DNA of 54,060 nucleotides from an uncultured Ruminococcus sp. (GCF_946415235.1 NZ_CAMKRR010000012.1:1-54060); one strand, 5' to 3'. Shown: positions 25,046 through 34,917, counted from the first letter of the stretch. The notes: a model not told the origin generated them from the sequence alone. A program made the numbers and translations.

Positions 25046-26683
25046 TCAGCGGTAAAGCCTCTGTGCTTCGCGGGCAAGTTCAAGGAGCTCAGAGTTCTTT
25101 TCGTTGTCTGTCATGCTACCGACGCTGTTTATGATGTAGTCATAGCTGGAATTGCCCTTATACTCCGTATCTCTCAGGAGCATGGCAAATTCTGCGGCTG
25201 CGGAAGCGAGTACGAAGGAATTTGATGGAACGCTGTTGTACTTTTCCATACCGAAAAGCTGTGACTCATAGACCTCTTTATTGCTCTCAACGGGCTTGTA
25301 TGCCACAGAAAGCTTGCAGAGCTCGCTCCTGCCGCTGTTATCGGCGGGAACATCTTCGTGCTCGGAAGCGAATTCGAGCTGAACACCGCGGTATGTATCG
25401 CCGCTGTCTGCGAGCTTCACTTCATAAAGAGCGGTAACGCTGTGACCTGCGCCGACCTCGCCTGCGTCCTTCTTGTCGTCGAAGAAGTCCTCAGCGTTCA
25501 TCAGCCTGTTATCGTAGCCTATAAGTCGATAGCTGCTTATCTGCGAGGGATTGAACTCCACCTGTATCTTCACGTCCTTGGCGATGGTATAGAGAGTTCC
25601 CTTCATTTCCTGTACGAGAACTCTGCGCGCCTCGTCGATGGAGTCTATATAGCTGTAATTTCCGTTACCGTTATCTGCAAGTGTTTCAAGCTTGTTATCC
25701 TTGTAGTTGCCTGTTCCGAAGCCGAGGACAGAGAGGTATATCCCCTTATCGCGCTTGGACTCTATAAGCTTTTTGAGCTCGCTTTCGGAGCACTTTCCGA
25801 TGTTGAGGTCGCCGTCTGTAGCGAGGATAACGCGGTTGTTACCGTCTTCGATGAAGTATTTTTCCGCAAGCTTGTATGCCTTTTCGATACCGCCCTCGCC
25901 GTTAGTGCCGCCTGCTGCCGTAATAGAGTAGAGCGCCTCGAGAATATCGTCCTTTTCTCTGCCGTTTGCACCTTCGATGCGTGTATCAGTGCTTCCTGCA
26001 TATGTAACTATGGATATGCGGTCGTTTTCGGTAAGCTGTTCAGCGAGCATGGAGAAAGCCGACTGGACGAGAGGGAGCTTATTGTAGGAAGCCATAGAGC
26101 CCGATGAATCTATGAGGAATACCAGATTTGAGGGAGGAGTATCCTCCTCGGGAAGCCTTTTGCCCTGTATGCCGATCATAATGAGCTTGCTTGAGCTGCT
26201 CCACGGACAGTCCGCTATTTCGACATAATCTCCGAAGGTACGTCCCTCCTCGGGATCGGGGTAGTCATAGTCGAAGTAGTTTATGAACTCCTCTGCGCGT
26301 ACAGAGTCCTCGGGTACGAACATACCGTCCTCGATAAGTCTGCGGACGTTGGTATATGAAGCTGTATCTACATCCACAGAGAAAGTGGAAAGGGGCTCGG
26401 ACTTGGGATCCTGAAAGCCTGCTTCAATGTATTCCTTGTACTCCTCATTTGGAGACACATCATAAGGCTTTTTCCATGAATCATCCCGTGAATAGCTGTC
26501 GTACTCAGCGGGACTTTCGTCCGCATGGGCTGAAGTAACAATGGTATTGTTGTTGGTGTGTTCGTTTTTTCTATTGCTTTCGGGTGCTGAGTCGCCCGGC
26601 TTTTCGCCGCAGCTGCACATCGCACTCATAATCATTACACAGGCAGAAGCCAGTGCTGCTTTTCTTTTAAAACTGCTGCTCAT
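25046..26683 (-). CDS. von Willebrand factor type A domain lipoprotein (YfbK-like)
   Basis: A 545-residue exported lipoprotein. The signal peptide ends in the lipobox MCSC (Cys near residue 25). A Ser/Asn-rich linker runs to about residue 85. The YfbK-type N-terminal domain includes PLSTFSVDVDTASYTNVRRL. The vWA domain (about 165-350) has an intact metal-ion site DSSGSM, with ILATDGDLNIG farther on. A C-terminal DUF3520-like region follows. Similar proteins occur widely in bacteria; their role is surface adhesion or protein assembly, unproven. Two neighbours do not point to a pathway. A promoter is seen 80 bases upstream. AGGAGGCTG lies before the ATG. Confidence 0.9.
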   Translation of the reverse strand: MSSSFKRKAALASACVMIMSAMCSCGEKPGDSAPESNRKNEHTNNNTIVTSAHADESPAEYDSYSRDDSWKKPYDVSPNEEYKEYIEAGFQDPKSEPLSTFSVDVDTASYTNVRRLIEDGMFVPEDSVRAEEFINYFDYDYPDPEEGRTFGDYVEIADCPWSSSSKLIMIGIQGKRLPEEDTPPSNLVFLIDSSGSMASYNKLPLVQSAFSMLAEQLTENDRISIVTYAGSTDTRIEGANGREKDDILEALYSITAAGGTNGEGGIEKAYKLAEKYFIEDGNNRVILATDGDLNIGKCSESELKKLIESKRDKGIYLSVLGFGTGNYKDNKLETLADNGNGNYSYIDSIDEARRVLVQEMKGTLYTIAKDVKIQVEFNPSQISSYRLIGYDNRLMNAEDFFDDKKDAGEVGAGHSVTALYEVKLADSGDTYRGVQLEFASEHEDVPADNSGRSELCKLSVAYKPVESNKEVYESQLFGMEKYNSVPSNSFVLASAAAEFAMLLRDTEYKGNSSYDYIINSVGSMTDNEKNSELLELAREAQRLYR

Positions 26684-26762
26684 AAAACAGCCTCCTTTAT
26701 AGTCCCTGAGGACCTTGATAACGTGATACGTTAGGTTATGACGTATCCTTTACTGTACTCTT

Positions 26763-26792
26763 ATTATACCTCTTCCGACATATTGATTACAA
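26763..26792 (-). promoter_or_regulatory. promoter of the vWA gene
   Basis: Minus strand TTGTAA (26787-26792), 18 bases, TATAAT (26763-26768). The stretch 26800-27010 between this and the pcrA promoter holds no gene that I can support. Confidence 0.6.
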
Positions 26793-27005
26793 CAACAGAA
26801 AAATGCCATTTTAAAGACGATTTGAGGTATATTTCCTTAATATCGGGTTTCAATTCCTTACAATTCATTGACAAGGTTACAGCTTTGTGATAAGCTTTGC
26901 TGTATTTTCGCATATCACATATCTGCGGGGGCATCGCCCTCTGCGGCTTTAGCTGTATACTTCCTAATTTATAAAGAGAAAATTGAAAAATTTTTCCTTA
27001 CAGGG

Positions 27006-27034
27006 GTTTTCAAGCATTGACAAATGTGATATAA
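27006..27034 (+). promoter_or_regulatory. probable promoter of pcrA
   Basis: TATAAT (27029-27034) with a preceding TGTGA. A -35-like TTTTCA lies about 17 bases upstream. A TTGACA in the same stretch is too close (7 bases) to serve this -10. Confidence 0.5.
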
Positions 27035-27135
27035 TATATTTATCAGTTTATCAAAAGCTGATCTTAACAGGGGAATTCTGATAAAAGTGCACATAATTGC
27101 ACTTCCTATATTATCGCGTATATGGAGATCTTTTT

Positions 27136-29493
27136 ATGAAAACTAATTCTTATGTTTCAGCAAAACAGGCAGCGCTGAAAAGATATTTCAGCCGTATGAA
27201 CGATATGCAGCAGGAGGCTGTATTTACCGTAAACGGACCTGTTCTTGTGCTTGCGGGTGCGGGAAGCGGCAAAACCACCGTTATAGTTAACCGCATTGCG
27301 AATATGATAAATTTCGGAAACGCATATTTCGATACGGAACGCGAGGGCAGCAAGGAAGATATCGCCTTCCTTAAGGACTATGCAGACGGAAAGACGGACG
27401 ACTTCGATACCCTCAGGGATACCGTTGCCGTCGATCCTGTCCGCCCGTGGAATATCCTTGCCATAACCTTCACCAACAAGGCAGCGGGCGAGCTCAAGGA
27501 GAGACTTGCCGCTATGCTGGGCGAGGAAGCCATGCATATCAATGCCTCAACCTTCCACTCCGCCTGTGTAAGGATACTCAGGAGCGAGATAGAAGCTCTT
27601 GGCTACGGCAGGGACTTTACGATATACGACTCCGATGACAGCCAGCGTATGATAAAGAACGTAATGGCAGAGCTGGACGTGTCCGAGAAGCAGCTTGCAC
27701 CAAAGGCTGTGCTCAGCGAGATAAGCATTGCAAAGGACAGGATGATAACTCCTGCGGAGCTCCGCGTGGACGCAGGACAGGACTACAGAAAGAAAATGGT
27801 TGCAAAGCTCTATGCTCTCTATCAGGAGCGCATGAAGGCTGCAAATGCCCTTGATTTTGACGATATACTCGTGCTTGCGGTGGAGCTCTTCGAGCAGTTC
27901 CCCGAGGTGCTTGAAAAGTACAGATCACGCTTCAGATACATAATGGTGGACGAGTATCAGGACACCAACCATGTACAGTTCAGGCTGGTATCGCTCCTTT
28001 CGGGCGGACATAAGAACCTCTGCGTAGTGGGCGACGACGACCAGAGCATATACCGTTTCCGCGGCGCGAATATTGAGAATATACTCGGCTTTGAGGAGCA
28101 GTTCGAGGGTGCGAAGGTAGTGCGTCTCGAACAGAATTACCGCTCCACACAGACTATCCTCGACGCTGCCAACTCTGTTATCAGCCACAATAACGGCAGA
28201 AAGCCCAAGACTCTCTGGACATCGGGAGAAAAGGGCGATAAGGTCTACTGGTACAAGGCAGTGGACGAGACCGACGAGGCTCAGTTCGTAGCAGATACCA
28301 TACTTGAAAGATACAAGGAGACAGGCAGGTATTCCGACAGTGCCGTTCTCTACCGAATGAACGCACAGTCAAACTCTATCGAGCGTATGCTCGTAAAGTG
28401 CGGCATACCCTACAGGGTGTACGGCGGTATGCGCTTCTACGACCGCAAGGAGATAAAGGACGTTACCTCATATCTCAGCTTTATCAACAACCATAACGAT
28501 ATGCTCCGCTTCAGGCGTATAATCAACGAACCAAAGCGCGGCATAGGTGATTCCACCCTTGCAGTAATAGAGGATATCAGCCGCGACCTTAAGATATCGC
28601 CCTTTGAGGTGCTCAAGAACTGCGACGAGTACGCTCCGCTGTCAAAAAAGACATCGGCACTGAAAAGTGCATATCAGATGTTCGAGATGCTCACCGAAAA
28701 GTCGGAGGAGCTCCCTCTCGATGAGTTCCTTGATCTTCTTCTTGACAAGACAGGCTATCTTGACAGCCTTAAGGCTCTTGAGAATGCAGACGTCAAGATA
28801 GAGAACGTGCAGGAGCTCCGCACCTCTATCGTGCAGTATATGGAGCAGGCGGAAGAGCCTACTCTCGGCGGATTTCTTGAAGAAGTCGCACTCTATACCG
28901 AGGCAGACCGCGACGACGGCAGCGACGACAAGGTAACTCTCATGACAGTCCACTCCGCAAAGGGACTGGAATATGAAAATATATTCGTAACAGGCATGGA
29001 CGACGGCATATTCCCGAGCTCACGCTCCTTTGACAGTGAGGACGATATGGAGGAGGAAAGACGTCTTGCATATGTTGCCATAACCCGTGCAAAGAAGCGC
29101 CTTTACCTCACCAATGCAAGACAGCGTATGCTCTTTGGTCAGACCCAGCATAACGTGACCTCACGCTTCATGCGTGAAATAGGCAGCGAGCTCGTGGAAA
29201 AGCACGACAACGCAGCCGCTATGAAGCAGCAGATGGAGAGCAGCGACAAGTCCGTGACAGAGGTACATTCGGCAACTCTCCAGCAGCAGCTTGCAAGAAG
29301 CAAGAAGAGCACAGGTGCTCCCAAGGAGGCTGTTGAGTATACCGCAGGAGAAAAGGTATCCCACAGCATATTCGGCGAGGGAGTAATAGTTTCCGTAAAG
29401 CCCATGGCAAACGATTTCATGCTGGAAATAGCCTTTGACAAGGTAGGTACAAAGAAGATAATGGCAAATTACGCAAAGCTTAAAAAACTTTGA
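27136..29493 (+). CDS. pcrA: ATP-dependent 3'-5' DNA helicase PcrA/UvrD
   Basis: A 785-residue superfamily 1A helicase used in nucleotide-excision repair, replication restart and removal of RecA filaments. Walker A is LAGAGSGKTT, motif II is VDEYQDTNHVQF, motif III is VGDDDQSIYRFRGA, motif V/VI areas are TVHSAKGLEYENIF and VAITRAKKRLYLT. A C-terminal Tudor-like domain (VSHSIFGEGVIVSVKP) typical of PcrA binds RNA polymerase. The length slightly exceeds the usual 720-740 because of an insertion after Walker A (residues 65-105). The ATG at 27136 has GGAG 8 bases upstream; an upstream in-frame ATG at 27097 lacks one. It is followed after 30 bases by pyk. Confidence 0.96.
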   Translation: MKTNSYVSAKQAALKRYFSRMNDMQQEAVFTVNGPVLVLAGAGSGKTTVIVNRIANMINFGNAYFDTEREGSKEDIAFLKDYADGKTDDFDTLRDTVAVDPVRPWNILAITFTNKAAGELKERLAAMLGEEAMHINASTFHSACVRILRSEIEALGYGRDFTIYDSDDSQRMIKNVMAELDVSEKQLAPKAVLSEISIAKDRMITPAELRVDAGQDYRKKMVAKLYALYQERMKAANALDFDDILVLAVELFEQFPEVLEKYRSRFRYIMVDEYQDTNHVQFRLVSLLSGGHKNLCVVGDDDQSIYRFRGANIENILGFEEQFEGAKVVRLEQNYRSTQTILDAANSVISHNNGRKPKTLWTSGEKGDKVYWYKAVDETDEAQFVADTILERYKETGRYSDSAVLYRMNAQSNSIERMLVKCGIPYRVYGGMRFYDRKEIKDVTSYLSFINNHNDMLRFRRIINEPKRGIGDSTLAVIEDISRDLKISPFEVLKNCDEYAPLSKKTSALKSAYQMFEMLTEKSEELPLDEFLDLLLDKTGYLDSLKALENADVKIENVQELRTSIVQYMEQAEEPTLGGFLEEVALYTEADRDDGSDDKVTLMTVHSAKGLEYENIFVTGMDDGIFPSSRSFDSEDDMEEERRLAYVAITRAKKRLYLTNARQRMLFGQTQHNVTSRFMREIGSELVEKHDNAAAMKQQMESSDKSVTEVHSATLQQQLARSKKSTGAPKEAVEYTAGEKVSHSIFGEGVIVSVKPMANDFMLEIAFDKVGTKKIMANYAKLKKL

Positions 29494-29523
29494 TGAGCTC
29501 TGAACGGAAAGAGGCGTATTTAC

Positions 29524-30951
29524 GTGAGAAAGACAAAGATAGTATGTACTATAGGTCCTGCGACAGACGATGAAAACATTATGCGCGAGCTCATGCTCGC
29601 AGGCATGAATGTAGCACGTTTCAACTTTTCACACGGAGACTATGAAACTCATGAAAAGCGGTTCCGTGTTATCGAAAGGCTCAGGAAAGAGCTGGATATG
29701 CCTATCGCAACTCTCCTCGACACAAAGGGTCCCGAGATAAGACTGGGCAGATTTGTTGACGACAAGCCCGTTGAGATACACGACGGCGATACATATACCC
29801 TCACCACCGAGGACGTGCCCTGCACCGACAAGATAGGAAGCATAAGCTTCAAGAAGCTTCCCCGTGATGTGAGCATGGGGACGAGGATACTCATAAATGA
29901 CGGAGTCATCGAGCTCCTTGCCGAGAAGGTAACAACGACGGAGATAGTCTGTCGTGTCATTCACGGCGGAACTCTTTCCAACAACAAGGGCATAAATGTT
30001 CCGGGAGTAAAGCTCTCCATGCCTTATCTCAGCGAAAGGGACATGGACGACCTTGAATTCGGCTCGAAAATGGGCTTCGACTTCATCGCCGCAAGCTTTG
30101 TCCGCACAGCTGCCGATATCAACTATCTCAGGAAGTTCACACAGAGCCTCGGCTGGTTCGATGTGAGGATAATCGCAAAGATAGAGAATACCGACGGTGT
30201 TGAGAACATCGACGAGATACTTGAAGCCGCCGACGGCATAATGGTAGCAAGAGGCGATATGGGCGTAGAGATACCCTTCGAGCAGATACCTGCAATACAG
30301 AAATCCCTTATCAAGAAGGGCTATAACGCAGGCAAGCAGGTAATAACAGCTACTCAGATGCTTGAGTCCATGATAACCAATCCCCGTCCTACCCGCGCGG
30401 AGATAACCGACGTTGCAAATGCTATATATGACGGCACCAGCGCTATCATGCTCTCTGGCGAGACCGCCGCAGGCTCATTCCCTGTGGAGGCGGTAAAGAC
30501 TATGGCTCTTATTGCCGAGACCACTGAAAACAATATCAACTACAAGACACGCTTTTCTTCACGCCGCGCTGAGCAGAACGGCAGCGTTGCCGAGGCTATC
30601 GCCCACGCGACTGTTACAACCGCTCACGACCTGAACGCAAGAGCTATCATAACCGTATCTCTCGGCGGACAGACTGCGAGACTTATTTCCAAGTACCGTC
30701 CCAGCTGTCCTATAATCAGCTGTACCATGAGCGAGGTGGTATGCCGCCAGATGAATATGAGCTGGGGAGTTATCCCGTTCATCATCGACGAAAAGACCAA
30801 CACCGACGACCTCTTTGCCGCAGCAGTTGAAGCTGCCGAGTCTCACAGACTCGTTGAGGACGGCGACCTTGTGGCTATCACCGCAGGCGTACCTCTCGGC
30901 GTGTCTGGTACTACAAACCTTATGAAAGTTGAGAAAATAGGCGGTAAATAA
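29524..30951 (+). CDS. pyk: Pyruvate kinase
   Basis: A 475-residue glycolytic enzyme transferring phosphate from phosphoenolpyruvate to ADP. It starts with the GTG preceded by AAAGAGG (8 bases). The N-terminus KTKIVCTIGPATDDEN and motifs NFSHGDYETH, DTKGPEIRLG, the active-site IAKIENTDGVENIDEI and MVARGDMGVEIP are intact, as is TQMLESMITNPRPTRAEITD. It lacks the extra C-terminal PEP-utilising domain seen in Bacillus and other Firmicutes. The C-terminal regulatory domain ends GVSGTTNLMKVEKIG. It follows pcrA on the same strand, and its stop codon overlaps the next start. Confidence 0.97.
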   Translation: MRKTKIVCTIGPATDDENIMRELMLAGMNVARFNFSHGDYETHEKRFRVIERLRKELDMPIATLLDTKGPEIRLGRFVDDKPVEIHDGDTYTLTTEDVPCTDKIGSISFKKLPRDVSMGTRILINDGVIELLAEKVTTTEIVCRVIHGGTLSNNKGINVPGVKLSMPYLSERDMDDLEFGSKMGFDFIAASFVRTAADINYLRKFTQSLGWFDVRIIAKIENTDGVENIDEILEAADGIMVARGDMGVEIPFEQIPAIQKSLIKKGYNAGKQVITATQMLESMITNPRPTRAEITDVANAIYDGTSAIMLSGETAAGSFPVEAVKTMALIAETTENNINYKTRFSSRRAEQNGSVAEAIAHATVTTAHDLNARAIITVSLGGQTARLISKYRPSCPIISCTMSEVVCRQMNMSWGVIPFIIDEKTNTDDLFAAAVEAAESHRLVEDGDLVAITAGVPLGVSGTTNLMKVEKIGGK

Positions 30952-31781
30952 TGAATACTAAAAAACGCACAAGAATACTTGAAATAATCACAGCTTTGCT
31001 GATGATAAGACCTACTTTGCTGATATTATCAGAACTGTTTTCTTATCAGAACGCAGAAAATATAAGAGCGGCTCTGGAGTATTCATTTCCTGTGTTTTTA
31101 GCCACAGCTGCTCTTGCAATTGTCATAATAACACGTAAATACGACCGAACATGGGCGAAGCTGCTTGTGATGACCTCGCTTGCAGCAAATTTCTGTACAG
31201 ATAATAATCTTCGCTATCTGAAAAATGTAGGCAACAGTATCAGGGCATACAGCTATAGTCCATCACTTCTTATAGAGTATCTGTTCGGAACATTGCTGTT
31301 CCTTCTCGGTATAGCAGCAGGCGTGATACTTGTTCTTACGATGTTCGGAAATATAAAATGGGAAAAGCGGAATTCTCTTATTGCCTATGCTTATATAATG
31401 ACAGGTATCATGGCTTTTGGAGCATTGTTTTTCAGGATCCATAACATTTATTACACTGAACTTGTCCTTACGACTTTCCTTATTTACGAAGTGCAGGAAA
31501 AGAGCGACAGTAAGGCAATTATAGGCTGGGCAGGAACTCTTGCCGCTGTGATATACGATTTATTCTTCAATTATTATATCGACAAAGCTATGAGCACTCC
31601 CGATGGCGGTTTCCTTGATTATCTGAACTCCGCCACAAAATACGAAGGTCCAAGTAGTCTGATTTTTGCAGCTGCAATTCTTCTTATGCCGCTTATACTG
31701 TTCGAGCGTAAAGATAAACTTGAAAGAGTTGTCATTCCTGTGAATGACGATGAGGACGAAGATGACGACGATAACAACTGA
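30951..31781 (+). CDS. Integral membrane protein of unknown function
   Basis: A 276-residue protein with about seven hydrophobic segments starting near residues 12, 45, 70, 105, 140, 165 and 240, and an acidic tail (VNDDEDEDDDDNN). No family motif is recognised. The start codon overlaps the last base of pyk's stop codon, so translation is coupled. The 3' end overlaps the GNAT gene by 20 bases. Its A+T content is slightly higher than pyk's. The acidic tail could bind cations or be simply a linker; no function can be inferred. Confidence 0.8.
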   Translation: MNTKKRTRILEIITALLMIRPTLLILSELFSYQNAENIRAALEYSFPVFLATAALAIVIITRKYDRTWAKLLVMTSLAANFCTDNNLRYLKNVGNSIRAYSYSPSLLIEYLFGTLLFLLGIAAGVILVLTMFGNIKWEKRNSLIAYAYIMTGIMAFGALFFRIHNIYYTELVLTTFLIYEVQEKSDSKAIIGWAGTLAAVIYDLFFNYYIDKAMSTPDGGFLDYLNSATKYEGPSSLIFAAAILLMPLILFERKDKLERVVIPVNDDEDEDDDDNN

Positions 31782-32262
31782 CCGCCTTATACTCCGTCCG
31801 CTGACCCTTGACGACGCGGAAGCAGCCTTTGAGTGGACAGGGGACGAGCGTGTGGCAAAGTACATGATATACTCCACCCATGAAAGCGTGGAAACTACAA
31901 AAGAGTGGCTCAGGAGTATAAATACCTCTGATACCGTATTCGAGTTCGGCTTTGTCCGCAGGAGCGATGATAAGCTCATAGGTTCGGGAGGTATAAGGCT
32001 CAAAGAGGACGGCTTATGGGAGTTCGGCTATAATTTCCGCTATGACTGCTGGGGACAGGGCTACGCTACGGAAGCCTCAAAGGCAATGATAGAGCTTGTG
32101 CGGAGCAGATTCGGCGAAGTCCGCTTCAAGGCTGAATGTGCTGCCGAGAATACAGCCTCCGCACACGTAATAGAAAAGTGCGGACTGCACTTTGTCGGCT
32201 ATGGCGAGTATTCAAGCTACGACGGCTTAAAGACCTTCAGATCAAAAAAGTTTGAGCTATAA
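31762..32262 (+). CDS. GNAT family N-acetyltransferase, RimJ/RimL-like
   Basis: A 166-residue acetyltransferase using acetyl-CoA, probably on a protein N-terminus or small amine. It starts TTDRLILRPLTLDDAEAAFE and has YNFRYDCWGQGYATEASKAM, the acetyl-CoA binding motif (GQGYATEA), then AENTASAHVIEKCGLHFVG, typical of the RimJ/RimL group. I chose the ATG at 31762, which follows GAGG by 6 bases and lies inside the end of the membrane protein gene, a translational-coupling layout. The substrate is unknown. Confidence 0.9.
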   Translation: MTTITTDRLILRPLTLDDAEAAFEWTGDERVAKYMIYSTHESVETTKEWLRSINTSDTVFEFGFVRRSDDKLIGSGGIRLKEDGLWEFGYNFRYDCWGQGYATEASKAMIELVRSRFGEVRFKAECAAENTASAHVIEKCGLHFVGYGEYSSYDGLKTFRSKKFEL

Positions 32263-32320
32263 AGCCAAACTGAGCGCTATGCACTAATAACTAACAACTT
32301 ACAGGAAAGCAGGTAATTTT

Positions 32321-32623
32321 ATGATAAAGCATATAGTTATGTTCAAACTGAAAGAAGCCGAGGGCAGGAGCGAGTACGAGAATGCTGTCGAAGCAAAGAA
32401 GCGCTTCGACAACGTCATCGCAAACGTCAAGGAGCTGAAAAAGGGCGAGGTAGTGATAAATTCAAAGGACGCTCCCGAGAGCAACTACACTATATCTCTT
32501 CTCTGCGACTTCGACACTATTGCAGACCTCAACGCATATCAGGTACACCCCGCACATCTTGAGTTCGGCAAATTCATCGGCAGCGTAAAGACTGACAGAG
32601 CCTGCATAGACTACGAATACTGA
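32321..32623 (+). CDS. Stress-responsive alpha/beta barrel (Dabb) domain protein
   Basis: A 100-residue protein spanning one Dabb domain: it opens MIKHIVMFKLKE, has a central NYTISLLCDFDTIADLNAYQ and ends HLEFGKFIGSVKTDRACIDY. Dabb proteins form dimeric ferredoxin-like barrels; some are enzymes or stress proteins. AGGAAAGCAGG precedes the ATG. It is followed by a hairpin and the SDR gene, which may be cotranscribed. No catalytic residues are assigned. Confidence 0.9.
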   Translation: MIKHIVMFKLKEAEGRSEYENAVEAKKRFDNVIANVKELKKGEVVINSKDAPESNYTISLLCDFDTIADLNAYQVHPAHLEFGKFIGSVKTDRACIDYEY

Positions 32624-32628
32624 TGTTT

Positions 32629-32653
32629 ATTCTCCCGTCACACGGCGGGAGAA
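32629..32653 (+). terminator. hairpin between Dabb and SDR genes
   Basis: ATTCTCCCG with CGGGAGAAT (32631-32653 region), no clear T run. It could attenuate transcription or merely stabilise the upstream message. Confidence 0.4.
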
Positions 32654-32688
32654 TTGCATATAGAAATATCCCACAGGAGGAAGAAAAC

Positions 32689-33432
32689 ATGGTAAACGTA
32701 AAAGGGAAATGGGCGCTCATAACGGGCGCGAGCCGCGGTATCGGATATCTTTCCGCAATATTCATGGCTCAGCAGGGCTGCAATCTTGTTCTCCACAGCA
32801 GAACGGAGGAGCACTGTGCAAAGGTACTCAGCGAGGTAAAGGCGCTGGGCGTTGACGCTTACATCGTGACAGCAGAGCTTTCGGACATGGAACAGGTAGA
32901 GAGGATGTGCCGCACTATTGATGAAAAAGGCACAAAGCTTGACATAATACTCAACAACGCAGGACTTCAGATAGCATACAGAACGGACTATCTTGCAACT
33001 CCCGCATCGGATTACGACATAAGCTTTAAGATAAACACTACCGCACCGATGATGATATGCTATCATTTTCTCCCTCAGATGAAGGAGCGCGGCTTCGGAC
33101 GCATAGTCAATACCACAAGCGGTATCGACCTCGAACCCGAGCAGGCGGGATACTCCGCGGCAAAGGCTGCTCTCAACAAGGTGACCCGCGATCTCGGCAA
33201 GAACTATGAGGGAACTGATGTTACTCTCAACCTTACAGACCCGGGCTGGTGCAGAACAGACCTGGGCGGACCCAATGCTCCCAACTCTCCCGAGAGCGCT
33301 CTCCCGGGAGTACTTGTGGGAGCTTTCATCGGCGATAAGAAATGCGGACGTATCTTCTCGGCACAGGAGTTTACGGGCATGACGCTTGAAGAAGCTGTTG
33401 CAAAGGCTGAAAAGCAGGCAGGAGTGTATTAA
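32689..33432 (+). CDS. Short-chain dehydrogenase/reductase
   Basis: A 247-residue NAD(P)-dependent oxidoreductase. The Rossmann motif is TGASRGIG (residues 14-21), NNAG lies near residue 90, and the catalytic Ser-Tyr-Lys is visible as NTTSGID, then GYSAAKAALNK. The chosen start has AGGAGG 8 bases upstream, giving the normal SDR N-terminus KGKWALITGASRGIG. The family covers many substrates (sugars, sterols, fatty acids), so the reaction cannot be specified. It follows the Dabb gene by 65 bases. Confidence 0.92.
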   Translation: MVNVKGKWALITGASRGIGYLSAIFMAQQGCNLVLHSRTEEHCAKVLSEVKALGVDAYIVTAELSDMEQVERMCRTIDEKGTKLDIILNNAGLQIAYRTDYLATPASDYDISFKINTTAPMMICYHFLPQMKERGFGRIVNTTSGIDLEPEQAGYSAAKAALNKVTRDLGKNYEGTDVTLNLTDPGWCRTDLGGPNAPNSPESALPGVLVGAFIGDKKCGRIFSAQEFTGMTLEEAVAKAEKQAGVY

Positions 33433-33446
33433 GAAGCATACAGGGC

Positions 33447-33569
33447 GGCTTTGCCGCCATAGAGATTGTCGAAAATACTTAATTCAGCGGGGCGATGTGG
33501 GCATCGCCCCCTACATAAAATGTATAATAGCCTGTTTGTAGGGGCTGATGCCTACATCAGCCCGTTTTT
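33447..33569. repeat. two oppositely oriented TAGGGG-type hairpins plus a small GC palindrome
   Basis: GGCGGC / GCCGCC (about 33447-33461); GGGGCGATG / CATCGCCCC (33489-33510) with the flanking CTACA showing a reverse copy; and GTAGGGGCTGATG ending CATCAGCCCG followed by TTTTTT (33538-33570), which could serve as a terminator for the SDR gene. All belong to the dispersed family. Confidence 0.6.
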
Positions 33570-33623
33570 TAAGATAGCTTTGCTTTTTATACAACTTGAT
33601 TATATTAAATATGAGGAGAAACC

Positions 33624-34874
33624 ATGAACATCGAAGAATGTATGAGCTTTATAAACTCCTACACCAAATCGGGAGGGCGTATAACCGACCTCTCCCGCGC
33701 AAGGGAGCTCATGAAGCGTGTGGGCGACCCGCAGGAGCGGCTGAGATTTGTCCATATCGCAGGCACCAACGGCAAGGGCTCCACTCTTGAATATATAGCC
33801 AATGCTCTGCAATTCTCGGGCTATAAGACAGGAAAGTTCACCTCGCCCTTCGTTCTGCGCTATACCGACAGGATACGCATAAACGACGACGAGATAGACG
33901 AGAAGTCCCTCTGCGAGCTTGCACAGTTCGTAAAGGAGCACGTTGACGACAAGCCGTATTCTCAGTTCGAGATAACAATGGCGATAGCCATGCTGTGGTA
34001 CGAGCGTGAGAAGTGCGATATCGTCGTGCTTGAAACGGGCATAGGCGGACTTCTTGACTCCACAAACGTGATACCGCCGCCCCTTGTATCGGTGATAACG
34101 TCAATATCCCTTGACCACACAGCCATACTCGGCGAGACCGTTGAGGAGATAGCTTCACACAAGGCAGGCATAATAAAGAGAGGCTCTGCGGTCATACTTT
34201 CCGAGGATAACCCCGACAGCGTCAGGGAGCTTGTACGAAAGACGGCAGAGGAAAAAGGTGCGGAGCTCATACCCTGCGAGCCCTGCAAGCCGTCCCCCGA
34301 CGGCGGGCTGTTCTCACCCTTCATTTACAGGGGCATAAAGCTCACCCCCGCAATGCCCGGTATACATCAGAAATACAACGCTCAGACCGCCATAACTGCC
34401 TGTATCTACCTCAGGAGCAAGGGCTTTTCCGTCAGTGAGAGCGCTGTTATCAGGTCGGTGGAGACTACTCAGGTCCGCGCAAGGGTGCAGTACATCGACG
34501 GCGAGCCTCCCGTTATAGTTGACGGCGGACACAATCCTGCGGGAGTCGGTATGCTTTCGCTGATGCTGATGTATCTCAGTACGCGCAGGAAGAAGATATA
34601 CACTGTTATGGGCATGGTTGACTCCAAGGACTACGCAGGCTGTGTCAAGACCATATCCGAGCTTTCGGACAGGCTTTTTGCGGTAGACGGCTTCGCGCCA
34701 AACGCAGTGCCTGCGGAAACTATCGCGGATATAGCAAGCTTCCGCACGGAAGCCGAAACGGGAACTCTTGCGGAGTGCGCGGAAAAGGCAAAAAAACTCG
34801 CCCTCGAAAACAGCGGTGTAGCAGTTATCTGCGGCTCGCTGTATCTCGCAAGCGAGTATCTGAATATGGAATAA
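33624..34874 (+). CDS. folC: Bifunctional folylpolyglutamate/dihydrofolate synthase
   Basis: A 416-residue enzyme joining glutamate to dihydropteroate or folates, a Mur-ligase superfamily member. The ATP-binding P-loop is HIAGTNGKGSTLEYI (about residues 46-60), followed by TSPFVLRYTDRIRIN. ETGIGGLLDSTNVI (about 135-148) and SISLDHTAILGETVEEIA are typical FolC/FPGS sequences, and VIVDGGHNPAGVGML lies in the C-terminal domain. AGGAG precedes the ATG by 8 bases. Length fits. It is flanked by repeats and a terminator, so it is a single gene. Confidence 0.96.
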   Translation: MNIEECMSFINSYTKSGGRITDLSRARELMKRVGDPQERLRFVHIAGTNGKGSTLEYIANALQFSGYKTGKFTSPFVLRYTDRIRINDDEIDEKSLCELAQFVKEHVDDKPYSQFEITMAIAMLWYEREKCDIVVLETGIGGLLDSTNVIPPPLVSVITSISLDHTAILGETVEEIASHKAGIIKRGSAVILSEDNPDSVRELVRKTAEEKGAELIPCEPCKPSPDGGLFSPFIYRGIKLTPAMPGIHQKYNAQTAITACIYLRSKGFSVSESAVIRSVETTQVRARVQYIDGEPPVIVDGGHNPAGVGMLSLMLMYLSTRRKKIYTVMGMVDSKDYAGCVKTISELSDRLFAVDGFAPNAVPAETIADIASFRTEAETGTLAECAEKAKKLALENSGVAVICGSLYLASEYLNME

Positions 34875-34882
34875 TGATATGA

Positions 34883-34915
34883 AAAGCTCGCTGACGTATT
34901 GCCGGCGAGCTTTTT
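34883..34915 (+). terminator. intrinsic terminator of folC
   Basis: AAAGCTCGC (34883-34891) with GCGAGCTTT (34905-34913) followed by TTACTT. It also lies just downstream of the convergent GGDEF gene. Confidence 0.8.
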
Positions 34916-34917
34916 AC